Positions 1 to 7,042 of a stretch of 9,421 bases of DNA are shown here, in pieces. Numbering within the stretch: the first letter of the stretch is position 1; each line of letters starts with the position of its first letter. This stretch comes from Demequinaceae bacterium. Lineage in GTDB: Bacteria; Actinomycetota; Actinomycetes; Actinomycetales; Demequinaceae. The translations under genes were made by a program, and so were the position numbers. The DNA lies in assembly GCA_011524475.1 (NCBI GenBank), contig WTKG01000189.1:1-9421 (forward strand), in the 5' to 3' direction. The notes beneath the pieces were generated by a model. The model was not told where the DNA came from. It ran no database searches and was given only the letters and a program-made list of their open reading frames with translations.

Positions 1-38
1 AGGTCACAGTTATCGACGCCACTCCGTTTACTGGATAG
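1..38 (+). CDS. 3' end of an unidentified gene, possibly greA (partial)
   Basis: An open frame enters from the left edge (first full codon at position 3) and reads VTVIDATPFTG before a TAG stop at 36-38, only 2 bp from the stop of the convergent membrane-protein gene. Eleven codons are too few to prove coding. The pattern of a valine-rich strand followed by A-x-P-F/Y and one or two small residues resembles the C-terminus of transcription elongation factor GreA (the M. tuberculosis protein ends in a similar VTLVSAEPYHS). This is recall-based inference; another gene, or no gene, remains possible. Confidence 0.3.
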   Translation, partial: VTVIDATPFTG

Positions 39-40
39 CG

Positions 41-1243
41 TCAGACTCTGCCTTGCTCCCGGGCGTTCCGGGCAGCCCGCCTGCGCCGTTTTCCCCGCGC
101 AGTGAGCGGAATGGACTGCGTGACCACTTCGGGAAGTTTGGGCCGAGCGGGACTGTCGTCCTCACCCTGAGACACCACCGCGATAGCGCGATACACAAAC
201 CCCACCACCGGAACCGCCAGAAGTGCCCCTGGGATACCCGCCAGCACAGTTCCCACTCCGACTGCCAGCAAAATAACCAGCGGATGTAACTCCACGGCCC
301 TACCAAAGAGCCAGGGATACAGGATGTTTCCTTCAACCCACTGCACGGTAATCGCAATTCCCAGCATGATGAGAGCTGGCACCCAGCCCCCATCGACGAG
401 TGTCACCAAGACCGCGGTAATAAGTGACAGCGTTGCACCGATGAGCGGCAGGAAGGAGAACAAGAAAACCGCAATAGTAAGGGGAATCGCAAGTTGCAGG
501 CCCACCAGGATCCACGCGCCAATGCCGATACCCACGGCATCGATCGCGGCCACCAAAACCTGAGCCCGCGTATATTCATCGAGCATCTTCATGCCCGCGG
601 AACCTGCTGCGTCAATGCGGTCACGCACACTTGCAGGTAGGAGGCGGATGATCCACTGCCACATTCCACGACCGTCCTTCAAGAAGAAGAACAGAGAAAT
701 CGCGGCCACCACCACACCGGCAGAGATGGCTCCGACCGTTCCAGAAATGCTCAATGCCCCGGAAGCAATTCCACCAGCGTTATCCACGGCAAAAGTCGTG
801 ACTCGATCCACGTAGTTTTGGATCTCTGTCGTTTCAAGGCCAAGCGGGCCATCTGCCAGCCAGGCGACCAGTTGGTCGAATCCGCTACGTACCTTGACCA
901 CTAATTCATCACGGCCGGTCACAATGCTGGAACCTGCAGCAAATATCAGGCCCAGGAGGAACACAAATAAAGCGACCACCATGGCGAAGGCGCCCACTCC
1001 TCGGGGAATCCCTACCCGCGCCATTGCAGTCACAGCATGGTTCAGCGGTGCCGCAATAATGAGTGCGACGAGCACCGGAATGACGATTGCAGACGTGGCC
1101 GCAAAAGCGGAGCCCAAGGCAAACGCCACAATTCCCACCACAATGAGACGCCACGACCAGGCCCCCGCGACTCGAAGCGCGATGGGCACGTGCCGCAACA
1201 CTTCTGGAGCCTCTGTGCGGTCTGCGGGCTTGCCCCTTGTCAT
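41..1243 (-). CDS. AI-2E/PerM family membrane transporter
   Basis: This encodes a 400-residue polytopic inner-membrane protein of the AI-2E exporter-like (PerM/YdiK/TqsA) family. Hydrophobic segments lie at about residues 32-67, 82-104, 165-188, 228-262, 264-283, 288-305 and 320-356, with a soluble stretch (about 105-160) between segments, as in the family. Family-like signatures are the F-x-P-L-I-G-A segment (264-270) and the C-terminal P-G-A-L-L-A-V-P motif (338-345). The protein ends in a strongly basic cytoplasmic-type tail (GKRRRRAARNAREQ, 384-397). The ATG at 1241-1243 is preceded by no good Shine-Dalgarno sequence but by a promoter placed for a leaderless mRNA. Members have been linked to autoinducer-2 export or Na+/H+ antiport; the substrate here cannot be told. 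It is divergent from msrA across 117 bp. Confidence 0.9.
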   Translation of the reverse strand: MTRGKPADRTEAPEVLRHVPIALRVAGAWSWRLIVVGIVAFALGSAFAATSAIVIPVLVALIIAAPLNHAVTAMARVGIPRGVGAFAMVVALFVFLLGLIFAAGSSIVTGRDELVVKVRSGFDQLVAWLADGPLGLETTEIQNYVDRVTTFAVDNAGGIASGALSISGTVGAISAGVVVAAISLFFFLKDGRGMWQWIIRLLPASVRDRIDAAGSAGMKMLDEYTRAQVLVAAIDAVGIGIGAWILVGLQLAIPLTIAVFLFSFLPLIGATLSLITAVLVTLVDGGWVPALIMLGIAITVQWVEGNILYPWLFGRAVELHPLVILLAVGVGTVLAGIPGALLAVPVVGFVYRAIAVVSQGEDDSPARPKLPEVVTQSIPLTARGKRRRRAARNAREQGRV

Positions 1244-1249
1244 GCGTCC

Positions 1250-1277
1250 AGCCTAGCCGTTGCCCACACGTCTGCAA
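1250..1277 (-). promoter_or_regulatory. Putative leaderless promoter of the AI-2E family gene
   Basis: On the minus strand a TTGCAG hexamer (1272-1277) and a TAGGCT hexamer (1250-1255, fitting the actinobacterial TAnnnT -10 consensus) are separated by 16 bp. Only 6 nt separate the -10 from the ATG at 1243, so transcription would start at or next to the A of the start codon. That explains the lack of a convincing ribosome binding site. Inferred from spacing alone. Confidence 0.45.
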
Positions 1278-1360
1278 GGAACAGGCTGTGGGTTTCTGCC
1301 TCGGAACATTCGTGTATGACCTAGCGTTATCTCTGATGCGCCGTTCGAGAGGAACACACT

Positions 1361-2002
1361 ATGTGGGGCTTCAGCAAAAAGACGATGATTACTAAAGAAG
1401 ATGCGCTTCCCGGTCGTGACCAACCGCTACGCATTCATGAGACTCACGTGGTGCTTGACACACCTCTGCGCGGTCCCTGGCCAGAAAACCTCGAAGTGAT
1501 CTACTTTGGGATGGGATGTTTTTGGGGAGCGGAACGCCTCTATTGGCAAACGGAAGGCGTCTATTCCACATCCGTCGGCTACATGGGGGGATGGACTAAA
1601 AACCCCACCTACGAAGAAACGTGCACTGCCCGCACCGGCCACACCGAGACTGTCCAAGTGGTCTACGACCCCGCAAAAGTCGCGCTAGACGAGTTGTTCC
1701 GGGTCTTTTGGGAGAACCATGACCCCACCACCCCGTTTCAGCAAGGCGGGGACATCGGCACTCAATACCGTTCAGCGATTTTCACCACTACCCCGGAGCA
1801 ACTCGCGGCGGCAGAAGCATCTCGCGAACGGTATCAACACGCCCTCAAAGAGGGCGGCTACGGCACGATTTCTACAGAGATACGTGACGCGTCAGACGCC
1901 GGAGACGGAGTGTATTACTTCGCCGAGGACTACCACCAGGGGTACTTGTACAAGAACCCGCGCGGATACTGCAACCACGGGTTCTGCCAAACGGCGTACT
2001 AG
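1361..2002 (+). CDS. msrA: Peptide-methionine (S)-S-oxide reductase MsrA
   Basis: MsrA reduces the S-epimer of methionine sulfoxide, free or in proteins, back to methionine, using thioredoxin as electron donor, and repairs oxidative damage in the cytoplasm. The 213-residue product has the catalytic G-C-F-W-G motif with the nucleophile Cys53, the downstream Y-x-G-G and T-G-H-(T/A)-E segments (74-96), the FWENHDP and GTQYRSAI blocks, and two C-terminal resolving-type cysteines, Cys204 and Cys209 (GYCNHGFC). Length and the roughly 45-residue N-terminal extension match the long E. coli-type MsrA, including the ADALPGR segment at 15-19. ATG 1361 is preceded by the ribosome binding site GAGAGGAA (1347-1354). 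It is the only complete gene on the plus strand, convergent with the Bax inhibitor gene (21 bp between stops). No MsrB lies nearby. Confidence 0.97.
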   Translation: MWGFSKKTMITKEDALPGRDQPLRIHETHVVLDTPLRGPWPENLEVIYFGMGCFWGAERLYWQTEGVYSTSVGYMGGWTKNPTYEETCTARTGHTETVQVVYDPAKVALDELFRVFWENHDPTTPFQQGGDIGTQYRSAIFTTTPEQLAAAEASRERYQHALKEGGYGTISTEIRDASDAGDGVYYFAEDYHQGYLYKNPRGYCNHGFCQTAY

Positions 2003-2023
2003 AAAAGCCGTGCGAGAGCGTGT

Positions 2024-2803
2024 CTATCTGCCACGCAAAATGGCGAGCAGACGCAAGAACTCTACGTAGAGCCACACCAACGTAAACACCAGGCCATACG
2101 CTGCGATCCACTCGTTTTTCTGAGGAATGCGCTGCTCGACGCCGTTTTCGATGAATTGAAAATCAGTCACCAGCAAGAACGCTGCGAGAAGCACCGCGAA
2201 AATACCGATCGGGACACCCCACGGGATCGAAGTTCCAGGAATCTCTTGAGAGCGAAGGCCAAACCCATCCATGCCGCCAAGCCAAATCATGGCAAAGTTC
2301 ACAATGGAGAAGATGGCATATCCGACCATCGCCACCATCAGTACTTTGGTAGCACGAGCAGAGACTCGCACGCCAGCAAAGCGGTACAAGGCAAGCGTTC
2401 CTAGGAACACGGAAGCCGTTGCGGCAACTGCCTGCAACGCAATTCCCGGGTACTGGCTTTCAAGGATGACCGTGAGGCCACCGGCAAGCCCGCCGAACGT
2501 AGCAATGGTGGCAGCCAGAAGCCCTGGGTGGGGCGAGCGCTGAAAAGCCACTACAAGCATCAGTACAAAACTCACAAGACCCAGCGGCATGGTGAGACCG
2601 GGCGCAAATAAACCTATTGCCGCCGCGGAACCTACAGCAAGCAAGAAGAAACCAACGGCACGGGTCAAGGTGCCTTCGTACGTCATAGGAAGACGTTCGT
2701 CAAAGGTCACGCTAGGCGCGTTGTACTGCTCCTCCAGCCCAGAAGTGCTGAGTTCAGCGTTGCCATGGAATTGCTGATTTCTACTAAATACCGGGTTAGC
2801 CAC
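2024..2803 (-). CDS. Bax inhibitor-1/YccA family membrane protein
   Basis: This is a 259-residue integral membrane protein of the Bax inhibitor-1/YccA superfamily, whose bacterial members are proposed cation (Ca2+) channels or FtsH modulators. The N-terminal 45 residues are soluble and begin MANPVFSRNQQF, the usual actinobacterial opening. About seven hydrophobic segments follow (48-66, 71-88, 95-114, 120-140, 153-176, 194-214, 231-255), with the characteristic W-I-A-A-Y-G-L and WLYVEFLRLLAILRG block at the C-terminus. I chose the GTG start at 2801-2803 because it restores the family N-terminus and has an AGAGAGGA ribosome binding site (2809-2816) 5 nt upstream. The reading frame stays open further upstream, but that extension translates the tRNA gene and is not coding. 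It may be cotranscribed with ppx and the tRNA or use its own promoter. It contains a UUA codon at 2609-2611. Confidence 0.93.
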   Translation of the reverse strand: MANPVFSRNQQFHGNAELSTSGLEEQYNAPSVTFDERLPMTYEGTLTRAVGFFLLAVGSAAAIGLFAPGLTMPLGLVSFVLMLVVAFQRSPHPGLLAATIATFGGLAGGLTVILESQYPGIALQAVAATASVFLGTLALYRFAGVRVSARATKVLMVAMVGYAIFSIVNFAMIWLGGMDGFGLRSQEIPGTSIPWGVPIGIFAVLLAAFLLVTDFQFIENGVEQRIPQKNEWIAAYGLVFTLVWLYVEFLRLLAILRGR

Positions 2804-2828
2804 GATGATCCTCTCTCGATCACAATCT

Positions 2829-2834
2829 ATTTTA
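2829..2834 (-). promoter_or_regulatory. Possible -10 element for the Bax inhibitor gene
   Basis: In the 39-bp gap between the tRNA and the GTG start, the minus strand carries TAAAAT, a good match to the TAnnnT -10 consensus, 12 bp upstream of the ribosome binding site. No recognisable -35 lies at the expected distance, where the tRNA T-arm sits, so this is tentative. Read-through from ppx and the tRNA is the alternative source of transcript. Confidence 0.3.
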
Positions 2835-2842
2835 CGCGACAG

Positions 2843-2916
2843 TGCCCCCGACGGGGATCGAACCCGCACTGGACCGATTTTAAGTCGGTTGCCTCTGCCG
2901 GTTGGGCTACGGGGGC
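2843..2916 (-). tRNA. tRNA-Leu (anticodon UAA), 74 nt, short variable loop
   Basis: The minus strand folds as a canonical cloverleaf. There is a perfect 7-bp acceptor stem (GCCCCCG/CGGGGGC), a D-arm GCC/GGC with GG in the loop, and a 5-bp anticodon stem ACCGA/TCGGT closing the loop CTTAAAA. A 5-nt variable loop (CCAGT) and a T-arm GCGGG/CCCGT (one G-U pair) with the loop TTCGATC follow, and the discriminator base is A. The anticodon is T34-A35-A36, reading UUA. The 3' CCA is not encoded (A73 is followed by CTG) and must be added enzymatically. The tRNA lacks the long variable arm of ordinary bacterial tRNA-Leu, so leucine identity rests on the anticodon and A73. Its first ten nucleotides overlap the 3' end of ppx, including the stop codon. 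It sits where actinobacterial genomes commonly carry a tRNA-Leu after ppx. Confidence 0.88.
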
Positions 2917-3881
2917 CCCTCGATTCTGCCAGGATTCGCAGCTGACCACGCCACTCCGTCCAAAATGTCGTGTTCGCTGGTGACAACCGAGCGCAGTTCG
3001 TAGCCTGTGGTAGCAACTTCATCACGAATGCGGGTGATGACTTCCGCCCAGACGAGCGCCCCCGCTCCGATAACATCGACCCTCCCCGGATGCATGTAGG
3101 GAAGCTGTGCGCGTTCTGCGCGGGTCATGCTGGCAAGTTCCGCACACGCCTGCATAGTGGCATCGATGGGTGTCTCTGTCTGGTGAATAGCAACGGGGTC
3201 ATATTCCTGGAGACCAAGTGTGTGTGCAGTCACCGTAGTGATGGATCCCGCCAACCCGATCAGCGTGCGCGCCTGTCTCACAGGAACGTGTACCAGCGCA
3301 TCGTCTAACGCCGCCTGCACATCCGACGTGAGCGAGGCCATTTCTGCAGCCGTAGGTGGGTTGCTTCGGCAATGACGCTCCGTCATCCGTACACACCCCA
3401 CATCCATGCTGAAGGCCGCCACGACATCAGAATCCCCCACCACAATCTCGGTAGAACCTCCGCCCAGATCCACCACCACGTAAGGGCCGGGATGCTTCGT
3501 TGCAAGGGAGTGGGTGGCGCCGCGAAAACTCAACTGCGCTTCCTCAACGCCGCTAATCACCTCAAGGTCTATCCCCAGCCGCTGCCGCACTCCCTCGATA
3601 AATACTTCTCGATTGGCCACATCTCTCGTGGCTGAGGTTGCCACGAAGCGAATCGCCTCGACCTGATAATCGCGACAAGCGTTGGCATATTCGTCCACTG
3701 CAACAAAAGTTCTCTCCAGAGCCTCAGCAGAAAACGTGCCCGTGCGGTCCACCCCCTCACCTAAACGGACTACCGTCATAGTGCGGAAAACCTCTGTAAG
3801 AACTCCAGCCACGTGATCAACATCAGCGATGAGAAGGCGAATGGAATTGGTGCCGCAATCGATGGCGGCAACTCGGGTCAT
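2907..3881 (-). CDS. ppx: Ppx/GppA family exopolyphosphatase
   Basis: This is a member of the ASKHA-fold Ppx/GppA phosphatases, which hydrolyse inorganic polyphosphate and/or the gamma phosphate of pppGpp. The 324-residue protein shows the phosphate-1 motif A-A-I-D-C-G-T-N-S (5-13), the F-V-A-T-S-A-T-R-D block (79-87), the phosphate-2 motif VVVDLGGGSTE (135-145) with the catalytic-type glutamate Glu113 upstream (GVEEAQ), and the adenosine-type motif G-L-A-G-S-I-T-T (209-216). Length fits the short actinobacterial form with the two actin-like domains and without the C-terminal HD domain of E. coli Ppx (about 510 residues). ATG 3881 gives the usual N-terminus MTRVAAID; a GTG at 3890 would add three residues, and neither has a good ribosome binding site. 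It lies 33 nt (24 from the GTG) after the DUF501 gene. Its TAG stop lies inside the downstream tRNA gene. Confidence 0.93.
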   Translation of the reverse strand: MTRVAAIDCGTNSIRLLIADVDHVAGVLTEVFRTMTVVRLGEGVDRTGTFSAEALERTFVAVDEYANACRDYQVEAIRFVATSATRDVANREVFIEGVRQRLGIDLEVISGVEEAQLSFRGATHSLATKHPGPYVVVDLGGGSTEIVVGDSDVVAAFSMDVGCVRMTERHCRSNPPTAAEMASLTSDVQAALDDALVHVPVRQARTLIGLAGSITTVTAHTLGLQEYDPVAIHQTETPIDATMQACAELASMTRAERAQLPYMHPGRVDVIGAGALVWAEVITRIRDEVATTGYELRSVVTSEHDILDGVAWSAANPGRIEGPP

Positions 3882-3914
3882 AGGGGCCACAGTAGCGGGT
3901 GTCGCCGGCGCACC

Positions 3915-4433
3915 TCAGTGCCGGTCATCTCCTAGTGGCTGACACACACAACGCTCCGGGCTCCACATTTCTTTCATCATCGCAAGGGCTTCGTCTCCCA
4001 AAGGGTTAACCCCAGGCCCAGAAGCTAACGAGTGTGCGGCCAAAACGTGCAGACACTTCACTCGGTCAGGCATACCTCCAGCAGAGATCCCTGCAATTTC
4101 TGGCACGTCTCCCAAACGGGCGCGATCCGCCAAATAAGCCTGGTGGGCCTCGCCGTAACGCCTGGCAAGTGCGAGGTCATCCTTAATGCGTTCGCTCATG
4201 TCATACATCACGCCGCGTGACTCGAGCGTGGAAGCAGCCGCCACCGCGCCCGGATGCGTCATGTAATAGACAGTGGGAAAGGGAGTTCCATCGTCGAGGC
4301 GGGGCAGAGTTGTGACTACCGTGGGGTTACCACACACACATCGCGCCGCGATTGCCGCAACCCCCCGGGGTTCGCGCCCTATCTGTTCCGTGATGACAGC
4401 ACGGTCATGATCAGAAACCTCAGAACTCGTCAC
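3915..4433 (-). CDS. DUF501 domain-containing protein
   Basis: This is a 172-residue soluble protein of the DUF501 family, found mainly in actinobacteria next to ftsB/divIC and ppx (the M. tuberculosis homologue is Rv1025). Its biochemical function is unknown. Family-like blocks are R-C-V-C-G-N-P (31-37), the L-P-R-L-x-D-G-T-P-F-P-T-x-Y-Y stretch (43-57), the M-P-D-R-V-K-C-L-H segment (121-129) and G-V-N-P-L-G-D-E (141-148). Cysteines occur as two C-x-C pairs (32/34 and 162/164) plus Cys127 near His129, suggestive of metal binding but unproven. The GTG start (4431-4433) overlaps the ftsB TGA as GTGA, so translation is probably coupled to ftsB. The frame is open upstream to 4478, but that part lies inside ftsB and is not needed. 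No signal peptide or membrane segment is seen. Confidence 0.92.
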   Translation of the reverse strand: MTSSEVSDHDRAVITEQIGREPRGVAAIAARCVCGNPTVVTTLPRLDDGTPFPTVYYMTHPGAVAAASTLESRGVMYDMSERIKDDLALARRYGEAHQAYLADRARLGDVPEIAGISAGGMPDRVKCLHVLAAHSLASGPGVNPLGDEALAMMKEMWSPERCVCQPLGDDRH

Positions 4434-4987
4434 GGCGCACCAGGGTCCGGCAAAGTTTCCCCTGACAGGGAATCCCACACAGTCACGTACCAGGCCTCCG
4501 ATTGCTCATCCGGTGTAGTACGTGTAATCGAGTTTTCAACCGGGGCCTCTCCGGTAACAAATTCAGGGTCGACAACCCGGAAAGGACGTTCGCCTGGGAA
4601 AACGTACGAAAGTCTTTCCCGGGCTTGAGCAATCACGTAAGCGTTGTCGTCCCATCTGGCGAGTTCTGCTTGCAGATCAGTTACTTCCTGCTCTACTTGC
4701 GCGACCTCCGCACGGAGTTGCTCCAGTTGTTGCTGTTGACGCACATAGGCGCGCACACTAGGAAGCACCACAGCGACTGCAAGTACCACCAACACGGCAA
4801 GCACCACAAACTTCACCGTCAGAGACGCCATCCCGCGCCCTCTGTCACTGTCCTGGCTTACGCCCTCGTCGAGTCCCTGCCGAGACACCTTCCGGGGCTT
4901 ACGCACACCTCTCGCAGGCGTCCCTGTTGCCCCGCGGGGGCCACGATGGGGCGCCAGAGGACGTCCGTTCCGAGTCATAACTCCCAT
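4430..4987 (-). CDS. FtsB/DivIC-type septum formation initiator protein
   Basis: This is a bitopic cell-division protein of the FtsB/DivIC (septum formation initiator) family, which joins FtsL and FtsQ in the divisome and helps activate septal peptidoglycan synthesis. Of 185 residues, about 1-55 form a basic, Pro/Arg/Gly-rich cytoplasmic tail. One membrane helix lies at about 57-78, followed by an extracytoplasmic coiled coil rich in Gln/Glu/Leu (83-112), then the conserved ARERLSYVFPGE block (121-133) and a disordered C-terminal tail. The start is uncertain: ATG 4987 is used here, while ATG 4978 (MTRNGRP) and TTG 4993 are alternatives, and none has a good ribosome binding site. The stop overlaps the DUF501 start. 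It follows eno in the same direction but behind a strong hairpin, so its transcription may be partly separate. Confidence 0.92.
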   Translation of the reverse strand: MGVMTRNGRPLAPHRGPRGATGTPARGVRKPRKVSRQGLDEGVSQDSDRGRGMASLTVKFVVLAVLVVLAVAVVLPSVRAYVRQQQQLEQLRAEVAQVEQEVTDLQAELARWDDNAYVIAQARERLSYVFPGERPFRVVDPEFVTGEAPVENSITRTTPDEQSEAWYVTVWDSLSGETLPDPGAP

Positions 4988-5010
4988 TGTCAAACGAGGA
5001 GGGCACCTGA

Positions 5011-5034
5011 GGACGCGCCGAGCCCGGCGCGTCC
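5011..5034 (-). terminator. Perfect 9-bp GC hairpin between eno and ftsB
   Basis: GGACGCGCC (5011-5019) and GGCGCGTCC (5026-5034) form a perfect 9-bp inverted repeat with a 6-nt loop, 14 nt past the enolase stop codon. Neither strand carries a U-run after the stem, so it is not a classical intrinsic terminator. It could act as an actinobacterial terminator without a U-tract, an attenuator lowering ftsB expression relative to eno, or a 3' stabiliser of the eno mRNA. The stem is seen directly; its role is inferred. Confidence 0.55.
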
Positions 5035-5048
5035 AAAAGTGGAAGAAG

Positions 5049-6374
<1,326 letters not shown>

Positions 6375-6379
6375 TCAGT

Positions 6380-7033
6380 CTAGTCAGATGGAACGGGATC
6401 GACTTGCGCAGAATCTAACGTCGTCTCTGCTTCACGGATCGCACTCTCAAGATCACGCGTCACCCGACGCAGTTCTGTTTCCGCATCATGACCCTGAGCC
6501 TCCGCCTGTGCGACTACTTCAAGAAGCGCATGTCCAATCCCTATGCCCGCAGGCGCTCGATAGGCCACTCCGGCATGAGCGGCTCGCGCAAGCACCTTTT
6601 GCGCCCTCGCAAGGGCAGGTTGCGCACCAGGAATACCGTCCATGACTGATACGCGGCTCTTTTCTTGAGCTTTGTTGTCCTCCCACTGCGCGCGACGTTT
6701 GGCTCCTTCAGGAGCTTGCGCATCCCCAAAGACGTGGGGATGGCGGGCCACCAGTTTGTCTGCGCATTGCTGGGCAACTGCATCAAAATCCCACGGGTCA
6801 GTGGGATGCTCCTGTGCGATTCGGGCGTGAAAAACAACTTGAAGAAGCACGTCCCCGAGCTCTTCACGTATGTGTGGACGGTTGCCATGTTCAATGGCAT
6901 CCACGAGTTCAAAGGTCTCTTCTACTAAGTACTTCGTGAGGGACTCGTGCGTTTGTTCTTGGTCCCAGTCGCATCCGTCAGAAGAACGAAGCGTGTCCAT
7001 TACCTCCACGAGGCGCGCAACTCCTGTAGTCAT
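6380..7033 (-). CDS. mazG: MazG-family nucleoside triphosphate pyrophosphohydrolase
   Basis: MazG hydrolyses (d)NTPs to monophosphates and pyrophosphate, cleaning damaged nucleotides from the pool; some members affect (p)ppGpp levels. The 217-residue cytoplasmic protein has the C-D-W-D-x-x-Q-T-H opening (21-29), the Mg2+-binding E-E-x-x-E (Glu38, Glu39, Glu42) and E-x-x-D (Glu58, Asp61) motifs, R-H-P-H-V-F-G-D (97-104) and W-E-x-x-K-x-x-E-K (117-125), followed by the P-A-L-x-R-A-x-K helix (139-146). It is shorter than E. coli MazG (263) and M. tuberculosis MazG (325) and contains one clear catalytic MazG domain. The ATG at 7033 starts 9 nt after the mfd stop, and its ribosome binding site AGGA (7041-7044) overlaps that stop codon, so the two genes are very probably translationally coupled. 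Confidence 0.95.
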   Translation of the reverse strand: MTTGVARLVEVMDTLRSSDGCDWDQEQTHESLTKYLVEETFELVDAIEHGNRPHIREELGDVLLQVVFHARIAQEHPTDPWDFDAVAQQCADKLVARHPHVFGDAQAPEGAKRRAQWEDNKAQEKSRVSVMDGIPGAQPALARAQKVLARAAHAGVAYRAPAGIGIGHALLEVVAQAEAQGHDAETELRRVTRDLESAIREAETTLDSAQVDPVPSD

Positions 7034-7042
7034 GGCCGAATC

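Noticed and set aside
894..1256. Long plus-strand frame antisense to the AI-2E family gene
   Set aside because: The low-complexity, Thr/Ala/Pro/Arg-rich translation is the mirror of hydrophobic membrane codons; it is not a separate gene.
2003..2023. Bidirectional terminator between the convergent msrA and Bax inhibitor genes
   Set aside because: The 21-bp gap has no inverted repeat long enough to call.
2804..3076. 91-residue N-terminal extension of the Bax inhibitor frame
   Set aside because: It is only an open frame through the tRNA gene and the end of ppx. The GTG at 2803 has a good ribosome binding site and gives the family N-terminus.
4988..4993. TTGACA on the minus strand just before ftsB, a perfect -35 hexamer
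   Set aside because: No TAnnnT-like hexamer follows at 15-19 bp, and that distance already lies inside the ftsB coding region.
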